A DNA stretch of 32,904 nt from Thermincola carboxydiphila (GCA_016841045.1 JAENZX010000037.1:1-32904), one strand, 5' to 3'; shown: positions 1 through 8,252, counted from the first letter of the stretch. Notes: generated from the sequence alone by a model not told the origin. Translations and numbers: made by a program.

Positions 1-125
1 TAAGGTACGTTGAGGATGACGACAAAGCGGCTGACGCAGCTAGACGAAGCTTTTCCCCGCAAGGGGGAGGCCGCAGTTCTAAGCGCTAAAGCGCTAAGAA
101 CTTGCGCACTCAACAGATTAACCTT
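1..125. other. Spacer upstream of 5S rRNA with two hairpins
   Basis: No convincing coding region is seen. Two strong potential hairpins lie here: a GC-rich one around 55-70 (CCCC, GCAA tetraloop, GGGG) and one at 75-102 (AGTTCT-A-AGCGC, loop TAAA, GCGCT-A-AGAACT). By position this is probably the rRNA operon spacer before 5S, and the hairpins may be processing stems. I do not recognise a 23S 3' end in it. Confidence 0.45.
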
Positions 126-220
<95 letters not shown>

Positions 221-241
<21 letters not shown>

Positions 242-383
242 TTTATATCAAAAACACCTGGTGAAAACCAGGTGTTTTTGCTGCTTTCAGTACGACCTAC
301 ATACTTGAGTTTCCCTTCGGTCCAAGTGCCTGAGGCGCTGAGATAGTTGGCTGACCTCTTTGTTTGAAAGGACACCATTAGTT
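221..383 (+). repeat. Tandem repeat unit A: 5S tail, terminator and inverted 5S fragment
   Basis: The unit starts in the last ~20 nt of the true 5S (GAAGAGTAGGTCGTTGCCGG), includes the terminator, then an inverted 5S-like fragment at 292-343 (the complement of 5S helix IV and the 3' strand, with CCTTCGGTCCAAGT and GGCGCTGAGA), and ends with a shared stretch TTGGCTGACCTCT. Unit B at 440-606 repeats it with a 219-bp period. It looks like a duplicated and decaying rRNA operon end. Confidence 0.7.
249..281 (+). terminator. Rho-independent terminator of the rRNA operon
   Basis: An inverted repeat (ACACCTGG, loop TGAAAA, CCAGGTGT) is flanked by A5 and T5 runs immediately after 5S. It is symmetrical and could work in both directions. 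Confidence 0.85.
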
Positions 384-439
384 AAAGGGTATCCTGCTTG
401 AATTATCGGCTTAGCCGCTTAGAGATACCTGGACAGGTA

Positions 440-606
440 GAAGAGTAGGTCGTTGCCGGATTTATATCAAAACCACTTGGTGAAAACCAAGTGGTTTTGT
501 TTTACCTGAAATTAACGACCTACATACTTAAGTTCCCTTCGGTCCAAGTGCCTGAGGCGCTGAGACTGATTGGCTGACCTCTCTGTACGAAGGCACACCA
601 TCAGTT
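440..606 (+). repeat. Tandem repeat unit B: degraded second 5S tail copy
   Basis: This is the second copy of unit A: the last 5S bases and ATTTATATCAAAA spacer, a terminator hairpin with a different stem sequence, and an inverted 5S fragment at 515-565. No 5S 5' half precedes it, so it is not a second functional 5S gene. No other gene is visible between 281 and 713. Confidence 0.7.
469..499 (+). terminator. Second terminator hairpin in repeat unit B
   Basis: A stem AAAACCACTTGG, loop TGAAAA, CCAAGTGGTTTT. The stem differs from the first terminator (ACACCTGG) yet is still fully paired, so both arms have changed together. It may be a back-up terminator for the rRNA operon. Confidence 0.75.
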
Positions 607-633
607 GGTCCTAGTAATAAGTTCAAATATACT
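605..633 (+). promoter_or_regulatory. Possible sigma-A promoter for the acetyltransferase-racemase-arginase operon
   Basis: TTGGTC (605-610), a 17-bp spacer, then TATACT (628-633), about 80 bp upstream of the first start codon. The -35 box is imperfect, so this is an inference from position and pattern only. Confidence 0.45.
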
Positions 634-713
634 TATAAAACTTTGCATGATGACTCAAAATAAAGAAAACTGTTATCTGACCAAAGCTCTAATAAAGAAA
701 GGTGTAAGATAAA

Positions 714-1190
714 ATGACACTACTATATACTGAAAAGTTAAGTGTTGAGTCAATAGATTCTTTTTCTGAAGATGTTATACAAAGAATCGTTGAAATAGAG
801 AAAAGAGCCTTTGGGGAAGGCGGGCTTCATAATGAATGGTTACTGGTTCCCTTTATTCGTTACGGGAGAGTTTTTATCGCTAGAATTGATGATGAAATTG
901 TGGGATGTGCGCAGTTTATAAGAAAATGGAACAGCTCTGAAACAGCTTACTTTTATGGGATCTCAATGTTACCGGAATACAGAGGCGGTGGATTGGGGAC
1001 GGTATTTTTAAGGGAGATTCTGTCCCTAATAAAAATTGACGGTATTCAAAGAGTAATTTTAAGTGTAAGCCCTCAAAATAAAACTGCTATATACATTTAC
1101 AGGAATAAGATTGGTTTCGTTGAAAAATCCTTTGCTCCTAACGAATATGGCTGCGGTGAAGATCGTTTAATAATGGAGTTAAAATTATGA
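714..1190 (+). CDS. GNAT-family N-acetyltransferase
   Basis: A 158-residue protein with a GNAT acetyl-CoA fold. The core shows the motif-A-like segment LPEYRGGGLGTVFLREIL (V/I-x-x-x-x-R-G-x-G-x-G/A type, here RGGGLG) around residues 90-107, and a typical C-terminal NKTAIYIYRNKIGFVE strand-helix where many GNATs end. The ATG follows AAAGGTG with about 8 bp spacing. The last codons overlap the downstream racemase by 4 bp (ATGA), so translation is probably coupled. The substrate cannot be read from the sequence. Sitting with an amino-acid racemase and arginase, it may acetylate an amino acid or polyamine-like amine, but this is inference. Confidence 0.8.
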   Translation: MTLLYTEKLSVESIDSFSEDVIQRIVEIEKRAFGEGGLHNEWLLVPFIRYGRVFIARIDDEIVGCAQFIRKWNSSETAYFYGISMLPEYRGGGLGTVFLREILSLIKIDGIQRVILSVSPQNKTAIYIYRNKIGFVEKSFAPNEYGCGEDRLIMELKL

Positions 1191-2272
1191 AATTAAATCC
1201 CCGAATCTTAATAGATCTTGAAAAAATCACCACTAATACCCGAAAAATAATCAACCTTTGCGCAAAACAAGGGATTGGTGTTATAGGGGTAACAAAGGCC
1301 GTATGTGGTGATCCTAATGTGGCTCTTGCAATGTTAAAGGGAGGAGTACAGGGGCTTGCAGATGCACGAATCGAAAATATAAAGCGAATACGTAAAGCAG
1401 GAATAAATGAGCTTGTTATTCTACTGCGAAGTCCTATGCTTTCAGAGATTGAAGATGTTGTAGCCTATACAAACATCAGCCTTAATTCAGAACCAGAGGT
1501 TCTAAACAAGATATCTCAGTGTGCTAAAAATAACGGGATAGTCCATAGGGTTATCTTGATGATTGATGTGGGGGAAATTAGAGAGGGTATTTTGCCTGCT
1601 AATATTTTTAAGATAGGCCATCACATCAAAGACTTAAAAGGTATTAAAGTAATCGGAGTAGGAACAAATTTGGCTTGTTATAGTGGTGTAAAACCCACAA
1701 TAGAAAACATGAAGCTGCTACTTTCAACCGGGGGCGAGTTGGAAAAAATTCTGGGATACAGGTTATCTGTTTATTCCGGGGGCAACAGCAGCGGACTAGA
1801 ACCTTTACAGGGTGGGAGCATCCCTGCAGGTATAAATCAATTCAGAATTGGTGAGAGTATTCTGTTAGGACGTTACCTTTATAGTGATAAACAAATAGCC
1901 GGATGTAGCTCTGACACTTTTATTCTAACTGCTGAAATAATTGAATTAAAAGAAAAACCTTCTATTCCGTTTGGAGAGTTAGGGCCTAATACTTTTGGTG
2001 AAAATATCAACCATAAACAATTAAAGCTTCATCACCGAGCAATCGCAGCCATTGGTAGACAGGATGTACCTCCAGAAACGATTTATCCAGTCAATGATTT
2101 ATCGAAACTGAATATTAAAGTTATAGGGGCGACAAGTGATCATACTGTTATCGATTTAGGTACTGATTCAAAGGCTCTTAAGGTCGGTAGTCAGCTGCGT
2201 TTTAATCTCAACTATCAGGGATTATTGGCAGCTATGACTTCTCCCTATGTTCATAAAAAATATGTTAACTAA
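1187..2272 (+). CDS. orr: Alanine racemase N-terminal-domain PLP enzyme, ornithine racemase-like
   Basis: A 361-residue fold-III PLP enzyme. The N-terminal strand ends in GVIGVTKAVCGD, placing the probable PLP-binding lysine at K37. Later motifs are typical of this barrel: VYSGGNSSGLEP (phosphate-binding Gly/Ser region) and FRIGESILLGRY. It resembles the ornithine racemase (Orr)/YhfX-type branch rather than Alr, and the neighbouring arginase, which makes ornithine, supports that. Predicted reaction: L-ornithine to D-ornithine. It overlaps the GNAT gene by 4 bp and ends 11 bp before arginase. The PLP-enzyme assignment is firm; the ornithine specificity is moderate and rests partly on context. 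Confidence 0.72.
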   Translation: MKLNPRILIDLEKITTNTRKIINLCAKQGIGVIGVTKAVCGDPNVALAMLKGGVQGLADARIENIKRIRKAGINELVILLRSPMLSEIEDVVAYTNISLNSEPEVLNKISQCAKNNGIVHRVILMIDVGEIREGILPANIFKIGHHIKDLKGIKVIGVGTNLACYSGVKPTIENMKLLLSTGGELEKILGYRLSVYSGGNSSGLEPLQGGSIPAGINQFRIGESILLGRYLYSDKQIAGCSSDTFILTAEIIELKEKPSIPFGELGPNTFGENINHKQLKLHHRAIAAIGRQDVPPETIYPVNDLSKLNIKVIGATSDHTVIDLGTDSKALKVGSQLRFNLNYQGLLAAMTSPYVHKKYVN

Positions 2273-2283
2273 AGGTGATATAA

Positions 2284-3183
2284 ATGATGATAGAGATTAT
2301 TGGAGTACCAATGGATTTAGGGGCCAACAGAAGAGGAACTGATATGGGTCCAAGTGCAGTTCGTTATGCCGGACTAAGCAAAGCTTTGCTGGAAATGGGC
2401 CTTGATGTTATCGATAGAGGAAATATATCAGTTCCAGTGCCTGAGAGTGTTAAGGTTGCTAATCCGGAATTTATGTTCATGGATGAGATAATTAACGTTT
2501 CTGAGCACTTGGGAATAGCAGTTGCTGAAGTACTTAATAATGAGAGTTTTCCTCTTGTACTTGGAGGCGACCATAGTATTGCTTTAGGGACTACTCTGGG
2601 TGTTAGTAAAGTCATTCAGGATATTGGACTGATTTGGTTTGATGCCCATGGCGATTTCAATACCTGTGAAACAAGTGAAACGGGAAATATTCACGGCATG
2701 TCTCTTGCGGCCTTGACGGGGCATGGTGAGTCAAGGTTAGTTAACCTTGGGGGAATCAGCCCTAAAGTCAGAGAAGAAAAAGTTGTTTTAATTGGTATTA
2801 GGGACTTGGATAAAGAAGAAAAAGTTCGATTAAGAAATTCAAAAGTAACAGTGTACAGCATGAAAAAAATTGATGAAATGGGAATAGGTGAAGTAGTTAA
2901 GGAGGCTTTGTTAATTGCTGGGCGTGGAGGTAATGGTATTCATGTAAGTTTTGATTTAGACGTAGTTGATCCTTCGGTTGCCTCAGGTGTCGGTACACCG
3001 GTAACAGGAGGGCTAGGCTATAGAGAAGCTCACCTTGCCTTAGAACTGATAGCCGAAACCAAATTGTTAAGAGCCTTGGAAATATGTGAAGTCAATCCAA
3101 TTGTAGATTATGGCGGAAATCGAACAGCTCGTCTAGCTGTGGAGCTGGTAACATCAGCATTGGGAAAACGTATTTACCAGTAA
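2284..3183 (+). CDS. rocF: Arginase
   Basis: A 299-residue ureohydrolase that hydrolyses arginine to ornithine and urea. All three manganese-binding motifs are present: GGDHS (94-98), DAHGD (120-124) and DLDVVDP (224-230). The segment SGVGTPVTGG and NIHGM after DAHGD favour arginase over agmatinase. The family is normally about 300 residues, so it is full length. It starts ATGATG; either Met could be first, after AAAGGTGAT. It is the last gene of the three-gene operon. The product ornithine would feed the upstream racemase. No clear terminator follows before the tRNA-Asn promoter. Confidence 0.93.
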   Translation: MMIEIIGVPMDLGANRRGTDMGPSAVRYAGLSKALLEMGLDVIDRGNISVPVPESVKVANPEFMFMDEIINVSEHLGIAVAEVLNNESFPLVLGGDHSIALGTTLGVSKVIQDIGLIWFDAHGDFNTCETSETGNIHGMSLAALTGHGESRLVNLGGISPKVREEKVVLIGIRDLDKEEKVRLRNSKVTVYSMKKIDEMGIGEVVKEALLIAGRGGNGIHVSFDLDVVDPSVASGVGTPVTGGLGYREAHLALELIAETKLLRALEICEVNPIVDYGGNRTARLAVELVTSALGKRIYQ

Positions 3184-3231
3184 AAAAACAGAATCATGCA
3201 AATTAAGGTTGTAAACCCACTTATTTACCTC

Positions 3232-3260
3232 TTGCAAACGAGATGAATTTATGATATTAT
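3232..3260 (+). promoter_or_regulatory. Probable sigma-A promoter of tRNA-Asn
   Basis: TTGCAA (3232-3237), a 17-bp spacer and TATTAT (3255-3260), overlapping a second TATAAT at 3258-3263. It ends about 20 bp before the tRNA. Confidence 0.65.
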
Positions 3261-3279
3261 AATCACTGTTGAAAAGCGT

Positions 3280-3354
3280 TCCTCGGTAGCTCAATGGTGG
3301 AGCACCCGGCTGTTAACCGGTAGGTTGCAGGTTCGAGTCCTGCCCGGGGAGCCA
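3280..3354 (+). tRNA. tRNA-Asn (GTT)
   Basis: A 75-nt cloverleaf with encoded CCA. The acceptor arm TCCTCGG pairs with CCGGGGA, the T-arm contains GGTTCGAGTCC, and the anticodon loop CTGTTAA gives GTT. Confidence 0.95.
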
Positions 3355-3365
3355 TATTTATGACT

Positions 3366-3400
3366 TAAAACAGGTTGGCAAACCTGTTTTTTATTTTTTT
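3366..3400 (+). terminator. Terminator after tRNA-Asn
   Basis: AAAACAGGTT, loop GGCA, AACCTGTTTT, followed by a long T/A-rich tail (TTATTTTTTT). Confidence 0.85.
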
Positions 3401-3435
3401 ATATTAAAAGCTAGTCCTGACCAAAGATTATTAAT

Positions 3436-3480
3436 GAACCCTTTAAGCATGTAAGTTTGCTTAAAGGGTTCTCTTTTTTT
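3436..3480. terminator. Hairpin between tRNA-Asn and the convergent radical SAM gene
   Basis: GAACCCTTTAAGC and GCTTAAAGGGTTC form a 13-bp stem, followed on the plus strand by CTCTTTTTTT. It lies just past the stop codon of the minus-strand gene, so it may serve both directions, though the minus-strand T tract is poor. Confidence 0.7.
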
Positions 3481-3491
3481 AATTATTAATT

Positions 3492-5273
3492 TTATAATGA
3501 CCCCTTATCGGCGATGTTTTGCTTCATTCTTTTAAACAATAGACTCCATTCCTTAAAAAACAGCCCCGCCAAAACTTTAAAAAGCGAATAAGCATTTGAA
3601 AATCTATCTTTAATCGGCCATTTGAGTTCATCTTTTCCACAGATGGTAGCCTTGTTAACAGTATCAACTTTTGCACGCATTTGTCGAAGCTTTACCGTAC
3701 GCTCTGATTGAGGTAATTTCATAATTACATCTATTTCATGAATTATCGTGCGGGCCATTCTTATACGGAAGTCAATATCTGAGTACAGCTTGTTATCAAT
3801 TAGATTGTAGTCCTTCTTCAGCTTATTTAGACGAAGGGCAGCTTCATAAGTTGACTCTACTATTTCGTCCCTGCTCATAGAGTCGGTCTCATAACTGAGA
3901 ATATACTTCCAACTAGGCATTATAAGTGCCTGACGGTGATCTTCCAAAGTGTGGTAGAATTTCTTATAGCCGAATTTATCAGGATTCTCAAAGGCAGGGC
4001 AACCAGGGTCAAGGAATGGAGCAAGCGGGGCGATAAAAAAGCATAGCCGCTTTTCACCAGGGAATCTATCGAGAAGTTTTTGGCAATAGTTGACGGCGGA
4101 TACGGCATCATTGTAAGTTTGTTTTGGAATACCGGTCATGAAAAAAATATCTATTTTACGGCAGTGATGATTAAGGGCAGCTTCTATAGTTCTTTCGATT
4201 TTTTCATTGCTGACGGGGAACTTTCCATTAAATTTTCTAATGTGTTCAATATGTGACTCAAGAGTGATTTCCACACTGTATTTGGGAACAGCATCAGCCA
4301 ATTTTGCAAAAAAATCGTCATCCGCAGGGAAAAATAGTTCAAAAACTAATTCATTATCAACCTTCTCCTGTTTTAACAGAGATAGGAACTCTTCGGTAAA
4401 ATCACGCCCTGCCATACGAAAGTCGTTGAGTATAAAGATTGGGGCTCTGCCGATTTTGCGCAGGAATCGTATGTCTTCAATAAGCACTTTTGGCGAGCGA
4501 AAGGCCGGCTTATCTCTATTACAAATTTTTTTGTAAGCCGACTGAGAACCTCCACATATAGCACAGTTCTGCGTACAGCCTCTTGAAGTAAGTAAAGCTG
4601 TAACAGGATATTTTAACCATTCAAGATATGGGACTGTATTGTGTAGATTGGCGTATTTAAATACAGATCTGACAACATATTTATAGCTGGGGATAGATGC
4701 ATAATCCATATTGTCAGGAACGTGAGTTAAAGAGTTAACCACTATGGTGCCGTCAGGTTTTTTCCAGGTAAGATTGGGGATGTCTCTGACAGGCAGGCCA
4801 TTTTTTACAGCAGATAAAAGCTGTTTTACGATTTCCTCGGTAGAGTCGCCACGTACAACAAAATCAACGCTCGGGTAACTGATGAGTTCTTCATGAAAGT
4901 AAGAGGCCGATAAACCTCCGAAGACCACCGGGGTATACGGATGGTATTTCTTACATATTTTCGATACTTCAATACTTCCATGGGCATGAGGCAACCAGTG
5001 AAGGTCTATTGCAAACATTGTGGGGTTTATCCGTGAAATGACCTTTTCTACATCGTAGGCGGGATCTCTGAGCATCTGGTAAGCTAAATTTATTATCTGG
5101 ACGTTGAAACCACTCTGCTCCAGAATATCTGCGATACTGGTAATTCCAACCGGGTACATTTCAAATGTGGCAGAAGATGGAACTACGTCACTGATGGGTC
5201 CGAACATAGTCGTGTCTTTTCTAAAATCATAAACGCTTGGTGCATGCAAAAAGACAAGATCTTTTCTAAACAT
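3492..5273 (-). CDS. B12-binding-domain/radical SAM protein, paralog 1
   Basis: A 593-residue protein. The N-terminal ~190 residues look like the cobalamin-binding-type Rossmann domain common in this superfamily. The radical SAM 4Fe-4S motif CxxxCxxC is C233, C237, C240 (GCTQNCAICGG). After the SAM barrel comes a C-terminal helical region rich in charged residues (about 470-570). The architecture and the opening (DLVFLHAPSVYDFRKD) suggest the archaeal/bacterial Ta0216-type B12/radical SAM family (TIGR04190-like, from memory). Its reaction is unknown. The ATG follows GGCGGGG. The gene is a tandem paralog of its upstream neighbour: most aligned positions are identical through all domains. A terminator separates the two genes, so it may have its own promoter. 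Confidence 0.8.
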   Translation of the reverse strand: MFRKDLVFLHAPSVYDFRKDTTMFGPISDVVPSSATFEMYPVGITSIADILEQSGFNVQIINLAYQMLRDPAYDVEKVISRINPTMFAIDLHWLPHAHGSIEVSKICKKYHPYTPVVFGGLSASYFHEELISYPSVDFVVRGDSTEEIVKQLLSAVKNGLPVRDIPNLTWKKPDGTIVVNSLTHVPDNMDYASIPSYKYVVRSVFKYANLHNTVPYLEWLKYPVTALLTSRGCTQNCAICGGSQSAYKKICNRDKPAFRSPKVLIEDIRFLRKIGRAPIFILNDFRMAGRDFTEEFLSLLKQEKVDNELVFELFFPADDDFFAKLADAVPKYSVEITLESHIEHIRKFNGKFPVSNEKIERTIEAALNHHCRKIDIFFMTGIPKQTYNDAVSAVNYCQKLLDRFPGEKRLCFFIAPLAPFLDPGCPAFENPDKFGYKKFYHTLEDHRQALIMPSWKYILSYETDSMSRDEIVESTYEAALRLNKLKKDYNLIDNKLYSDIDFRIRMARTIIHEIDVIMKLPQSERTVKLRQMRAKVDTVNKATICGKDELKWPIKDRFSNAYSLFKVLAGLFFKEWSLLFKRMKQNIADKGSL

Positions 5274-5499
5274 AAATTTCCCCGCCTTCTATTGTGGTGA
5301 CGAATTCACGCTTACCAATATTTTCATTTGCAAGTACATTCTATCACAAACGCAAACCCTCAGTAAATCAAAAATAAATCACAATATATTCGAAATATGT
5401 CAAAAAAACAGTCGAATAGAGCCGTTGAATGTGAAACATTTCATTAAGGTGAGATGGGGTAAGTATGACCTGCAAATCAATTCTTGAACAAATAAAAAA

Positions 5500-5523
5500 G
5501 TAAGGCAAGATAACTTGCCTTAC
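5500..5523 (-). terminator. Terminator between the two radical SAM genes
   Basis: TAAGGCAAG, loop ATAA, CTTGCCTTA. Read on the minus strand it is followed by CTTTTTTA. Its first bases include the TAA stop of the upstream paralog. The rest of 5274-5499 shows no gene; a weak minus-strand promoter-like pair (TTTACT, 18 bp, TAGAAT) lies near 5340-5370. Confidence 0.75.
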
Positions 5524-7316
5524 TTCAACGAACGCATTTTTTGACGTGTAATCTTTAACCGCCTATACAGGAGTTTAATTTCTGTCGCGAACAGCTTCGC
5601 GAAGACAGACGATAGGGAAAAGATGCTGCCAAACCTTTCACTAATAGGCCATTTTAATTCATCTTTGCCGCAAATGGTATGTCTGTTAATCTGTTCTACT
5701 TTTACCTTAAGTTCCTTAAGTTCTTTTTGTTTTACAGTTTCATCCTGAATTTCAAGTATGCGGTCAATTTCATCTATAACTTGTTGTGCGCTTTTTATTC
5801 TGTATTCAATGTCTTTATATAGCTGCTCATCGATAAGGTTAAACTCATATTTAAGAGTGTTGAGCTTAAGGGCAGCATCATAGGTTGAACGAACTATTTC
5901 ATCTCTGGTCATACTGTCAGTTTCAAAACTGAGAATGTGTTTCCAGCTTGGCTGTGTTAAAGCACGGCGGTGATCCTCGAGAGTATGGCAAAACTTTTTA
6001 TAGCCATACTTTTCCGGAAACTCAAATGCTAGGCAGCCTGGATCAAGAAAAGGAGCAAGTGGGGCTATAAACAGTGCTAACCTTTTGTCACCATCAAACT
6101 TTTCAAGTAGATGACGGCAGTAATTAATACTGTCAACTGCCTGTTCATAAGTTTGTTTAGGGATACCGGTCATAAAGAAGATATCTATCTTTCTACAGCC
6201 GTATTTGAACGCTGACGCAATTGTGTTTTCAACCTGCTCATTAGTACACGCAAATTTGCCGTTCATACGGCGGATTGATTCGACATGGGTTTCAAGAGTC
6301 ATCTCAAGACTAAACTTAGGAACGGCATCCGCGATTTTGGCAAAATATGCATCATCTGCTTCCCAGAACAATTCAATTATAAGCTCGTTTTTAATGTTTT
6401 CCTTCTTTAAGAGTCTAAAAAATTCGTCGACGTAATCCTGACCTGCCTGGCGAATGTCATGCAGTACGAAAATAGGGGCACGCCCCAGCTTCTGAATAAG
6501 CCTGATATCTTCTACTAATGATTGAGGTGACCTGTAAGCAGGTTCATCTCTGTTGCAAACCTTCTTATATGCAAACTTAGAACCACCACAAATTGAACAG
6601 TTCTGAGTACATCCACGGGCCGTTAGTAATGCAGTAATGGGATATTTCAGCCAGTCAAGATACGGCATAGTGTTTTTTAAATTTGCGTATTTAAAGACTG
6701 ATCTAACAACATAGCTGTAACAGGGAACAGAAACATGGTCAATGTTTTCAGGCACATGGGTAAGCGGGTTTACAACGGGTGTTCCATCAGCTTTCTTCCA
6801 CGTAAGGTTAGGGATATCATGAAAGGGCAAATTATACTTAATAGCCCCCATCAATTGTAACATGGGCTCTTCGGTACTATCGCCCCTAACAACAAAATCT
6901 ACAAAAGGATAGGAAATCAGCTCTTCATGATAATAAGAAGATGATAGACCACCGAAAATTACAGGGATATCAGGGTGGTATTTTTTGCATATTTTAGCTA
7001 ATTCAATGCTTCCGTGAGCATGCGGCAGCCAATGGAGATCTATACCAAAGGCGGTTGGGTGCATTGATGCAATGACCTTTTCAGGGTCGTAATCTTTGTC
7101 TTTAAGCATTCTATAAGCAACATTAATAATCTGAACGTTAAAACCGTTTTGCTCCAGAGCTTCGGCAATACTTGTGATTCCTACGGGATACATTTCAAAG
7201 GTTGGTGAAGACGGGACCACATCACTAATGGGGCCGAACATTATTGTATCTTTTCGGAAATCGTAGACGCTGGGAGCGTGAAGGAATACTAAATCCTTTT
7301 TAAATACCTGCAGCAT
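5520..7316 (-). CDS. B12-binding-domain/radical SAM protein, paralog 2
   Basis: A 598-residue homolog of the downstream gene with the same order: cobalamin-binding-like N-terminal domain, radical SAM cluster motif C236, C240, C243 (GCTQNCSICGG), SAM barrel, and a charged helical C-terminus ending in a basic tail. The ATG follows AGGGAG with 5 bp spacing. It is transcribed away from ctsR, and its upstream region contains GGTCAAA heptads that could bind CtsR. The substrate is not known. The near-complete similarity of the two paralogs points to a local duplication followed by divergence, mainly in the C-terminal third. The family name (TIGR04190-like) is from memory and moderately sure. Confidence 0.8.
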   Translation of the reverse strand: MLQVFKKDLVFLHAPSVYDFRKDTIMFGPISDVVPSSPTFEMYPVGITSIAEALEQNGFNVQIINVAYRMLKDKDYDPEKVIASMHPTAFGIDLHWLPHAHGSIELAKICKKYHPDIPVIFGGLSSSYYHEELISYPFVDFVVRGDSTEEPMLQLMGAIKYNLPFHDIPNLTWKKADGTPVVNPLTHVPENIDHVSVPCYSYVVRSVFKYANLKNTMPYLDWLKYPITALLTARGCTQNCSICGGSKFAYKKVCNRDEPAYRSPQSLVEDIRLIQKLGRAPIFVLHDIRQAGQDYVDEFFRLLKKENIKNELIIELFWEADDAYFAKIADAVPKFSLEMTLETHVESIRRMNGKFACTNEQVENTIASAFKYGCRKIDIFFMTGIPKQTYEQAVDSINYCRHLLEKFDGDKRLALFIAPLAPFLDPGCLAFEFPEKYGYKKFCHTLEDHRRALTQPSWKHILSFETDSMTRDEIVRSTYDAALKLNTLKYEFNLIDEQLYKDIEYRIKSAQQVIDEIDRILEIQDETVKQKELKELKVKVEQINRHTICGKDELKWPISERFGSIFSLSSVFAKLFATEIKLLYRRLKITRQKMRSLK

Positions 7317-7435
7317 AAAACTCCCTCTTTTCCGTTAACAATATTTATGCCAGAATTCTCAAAAATGTTTTAAAATTCTCGGGCAAAGCGCATGCATGTA
7401 CATTTTACCACAGAAGCACTCTGTTTAGAAGTGAT

Positions 7436-7463
7436 ATTTTATACCAATAACGACAAAGGTCAA
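7436..7463 (-). promoter_or_regulatory. Possible radical SAM promoter overlapping a CtsR-type heptad
   Basis: On the minus strand, TTGACC (complement of 7458-7463), 16 bp, then TAAAAT (7436-7441). The -35 box is part of the heptad TTTGACC, the complement of GGTCAAA, so a CtsR-like repressor bound there would block the promoter. Confidence 0.45.
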
Positions 7464-7505
7464 ATAATGTTTAAAGGTCAAATTTAACCGAGAAATTATT
7501 TGACC
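7458..7505. promoter_or_regulatory. Cluster of three CtsR-type heptads
   Basis: GGTCAAA at 7458-7464 and 7476-7482, and the inverted TTTGACC at 7499-7505. The half-site sequence is the CtsR consensus heptad, but the spacing (11 bp and inverted) is not the canonical 3 bp. The rest of 7317-7634 is AT-rich and shows no gene. Confidence 0.5.
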
Positions 7506-7634
7506 AATAATAATTAATGTCACATAAACAATATAAATAAACACATAAACTGTGAAATTATACAATAAAACAATTTATTCTAATGTAACGGGCAAATACA
7601 ACTGTATATAAACATAAATGGTTAAAATAGGCAT

Positions 7635-7663
7635 TTGATTAGCGGGATAAAAAGGCTTATAAA
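7635..7663 (+). promoter_or_regulatory. Sigma-A promoter of the ctsR operon
   Basis: TTGATT (7635-7640), a 17-bp spacer and TATAAA (7658-7663). The predicted start point near 7670 abuts the CtsR operator. Confidence 0.75.
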
Positions 7664-7672
7664 TAAAATAAA

Positions 7673-7689
7673 GGTCAAATAAGGTCAAA
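7673..7689 (+). promoter_or_regulatory. Canonical CtsR operator
   Basis: Two direct heptads GGTCAAA separated by TAA, exactly the CtsR box (heptad-3 bp-heptad) known from Gram-positive clp operons. It covers the predicted transcription start, which fits autorepression of ctsR and heat induction of the operon. Confidence 0.92.
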
Positions 7690-7749
7690 CAACAACTAAT
7701 CGATCTTAAATTGTTTTTTATGAGGATAATTGGAACAGGAGTGTTTGTA

Positions 7750-8214
7750 ATGCCTAGCATTGTTGACATTATTGAGGAATATATTAAAGCCAGGCTAAAT
7801 CAAAGTGATGGAGGAATACTCTTATTTCGCCGGGGAGAATTGGCGGAAAGGTTCAGGTGTGTACCGTCACAAATTAATTACGTTTTAAGCACCAGGTTCA
7901 GCTTCAAGAGAGGTTACATTGTGGAAACCCGCCGAGGAGGAGGGGGATTTGTACGGATAATCAGGGTACCACTTCAAGAGGCTGAGGACTTACTACATAT
8001 AATCTATGACAAGGTACAGGACCAAATTAGTCTTTCTGACTCTATTAGTATTGTAAGACATCTTTATGATGAAAAATTAATTTCACGGCGTGAGGCGCAT
8101 CTTATGGAAATTGTTTTAGAAGCAGCAGTACCTGACAATAGTTTAGAATCGTGCAGAAAGAGGGCTGTATTACTCAAATCGATGTTAATGGTAGTGCTTA
8201 GACATCAAAAATAG
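7750..8214 (+). CDS. ctsR: Transcriptional repressor CtsR
   Basis: A 154-residue class III heat-shock repressor. The N-terminal part (SIVDIIEEYIKARL, then a winged helix-turn-helix with RFRCVPSQINYVLSTRF) binds DNA. The glycine-rich wing RRGGGGFVRI (about residues 60-69) is the heat-sensing element of the family, and its Arg is the residue targeted by McsB in Bacillus. The C-terminal domain dimerises. I chose the ATG at 7750 because AGGAG lies 8 bp upstream and the protein then begins MPSIVDI, like other CtsR; an upstream in-frame ATG at 7711 lacks this. The gene sits directly downstream of its own operator and leads the clp operon. Confidence 0.95.
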   Translation: MPSIVDIIEEYIKARLNQSDGGILLFRRGELAERFRCVPSQINYVLSTRFSFKRGYIVETRRGGGGFVRIIRVPLQEAEDLLHIIYDKVQDQISLSDSISIVRHLYDEKLISRREAHLMEIVLEAAVPDNSLESCRKRAVLLKSMLMVVLRHQK

Positions 8215-8252
8215 TTTTATATCCGCCGGGAGCATTAACGGAGGTGAGAGCG

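Noticed and set aside
440-565. Second 5S rRNA gene
   Set aside because: Only the last ~20 bases of a 5S and an inverted fragment are present; the 5' half and central loops are missing.
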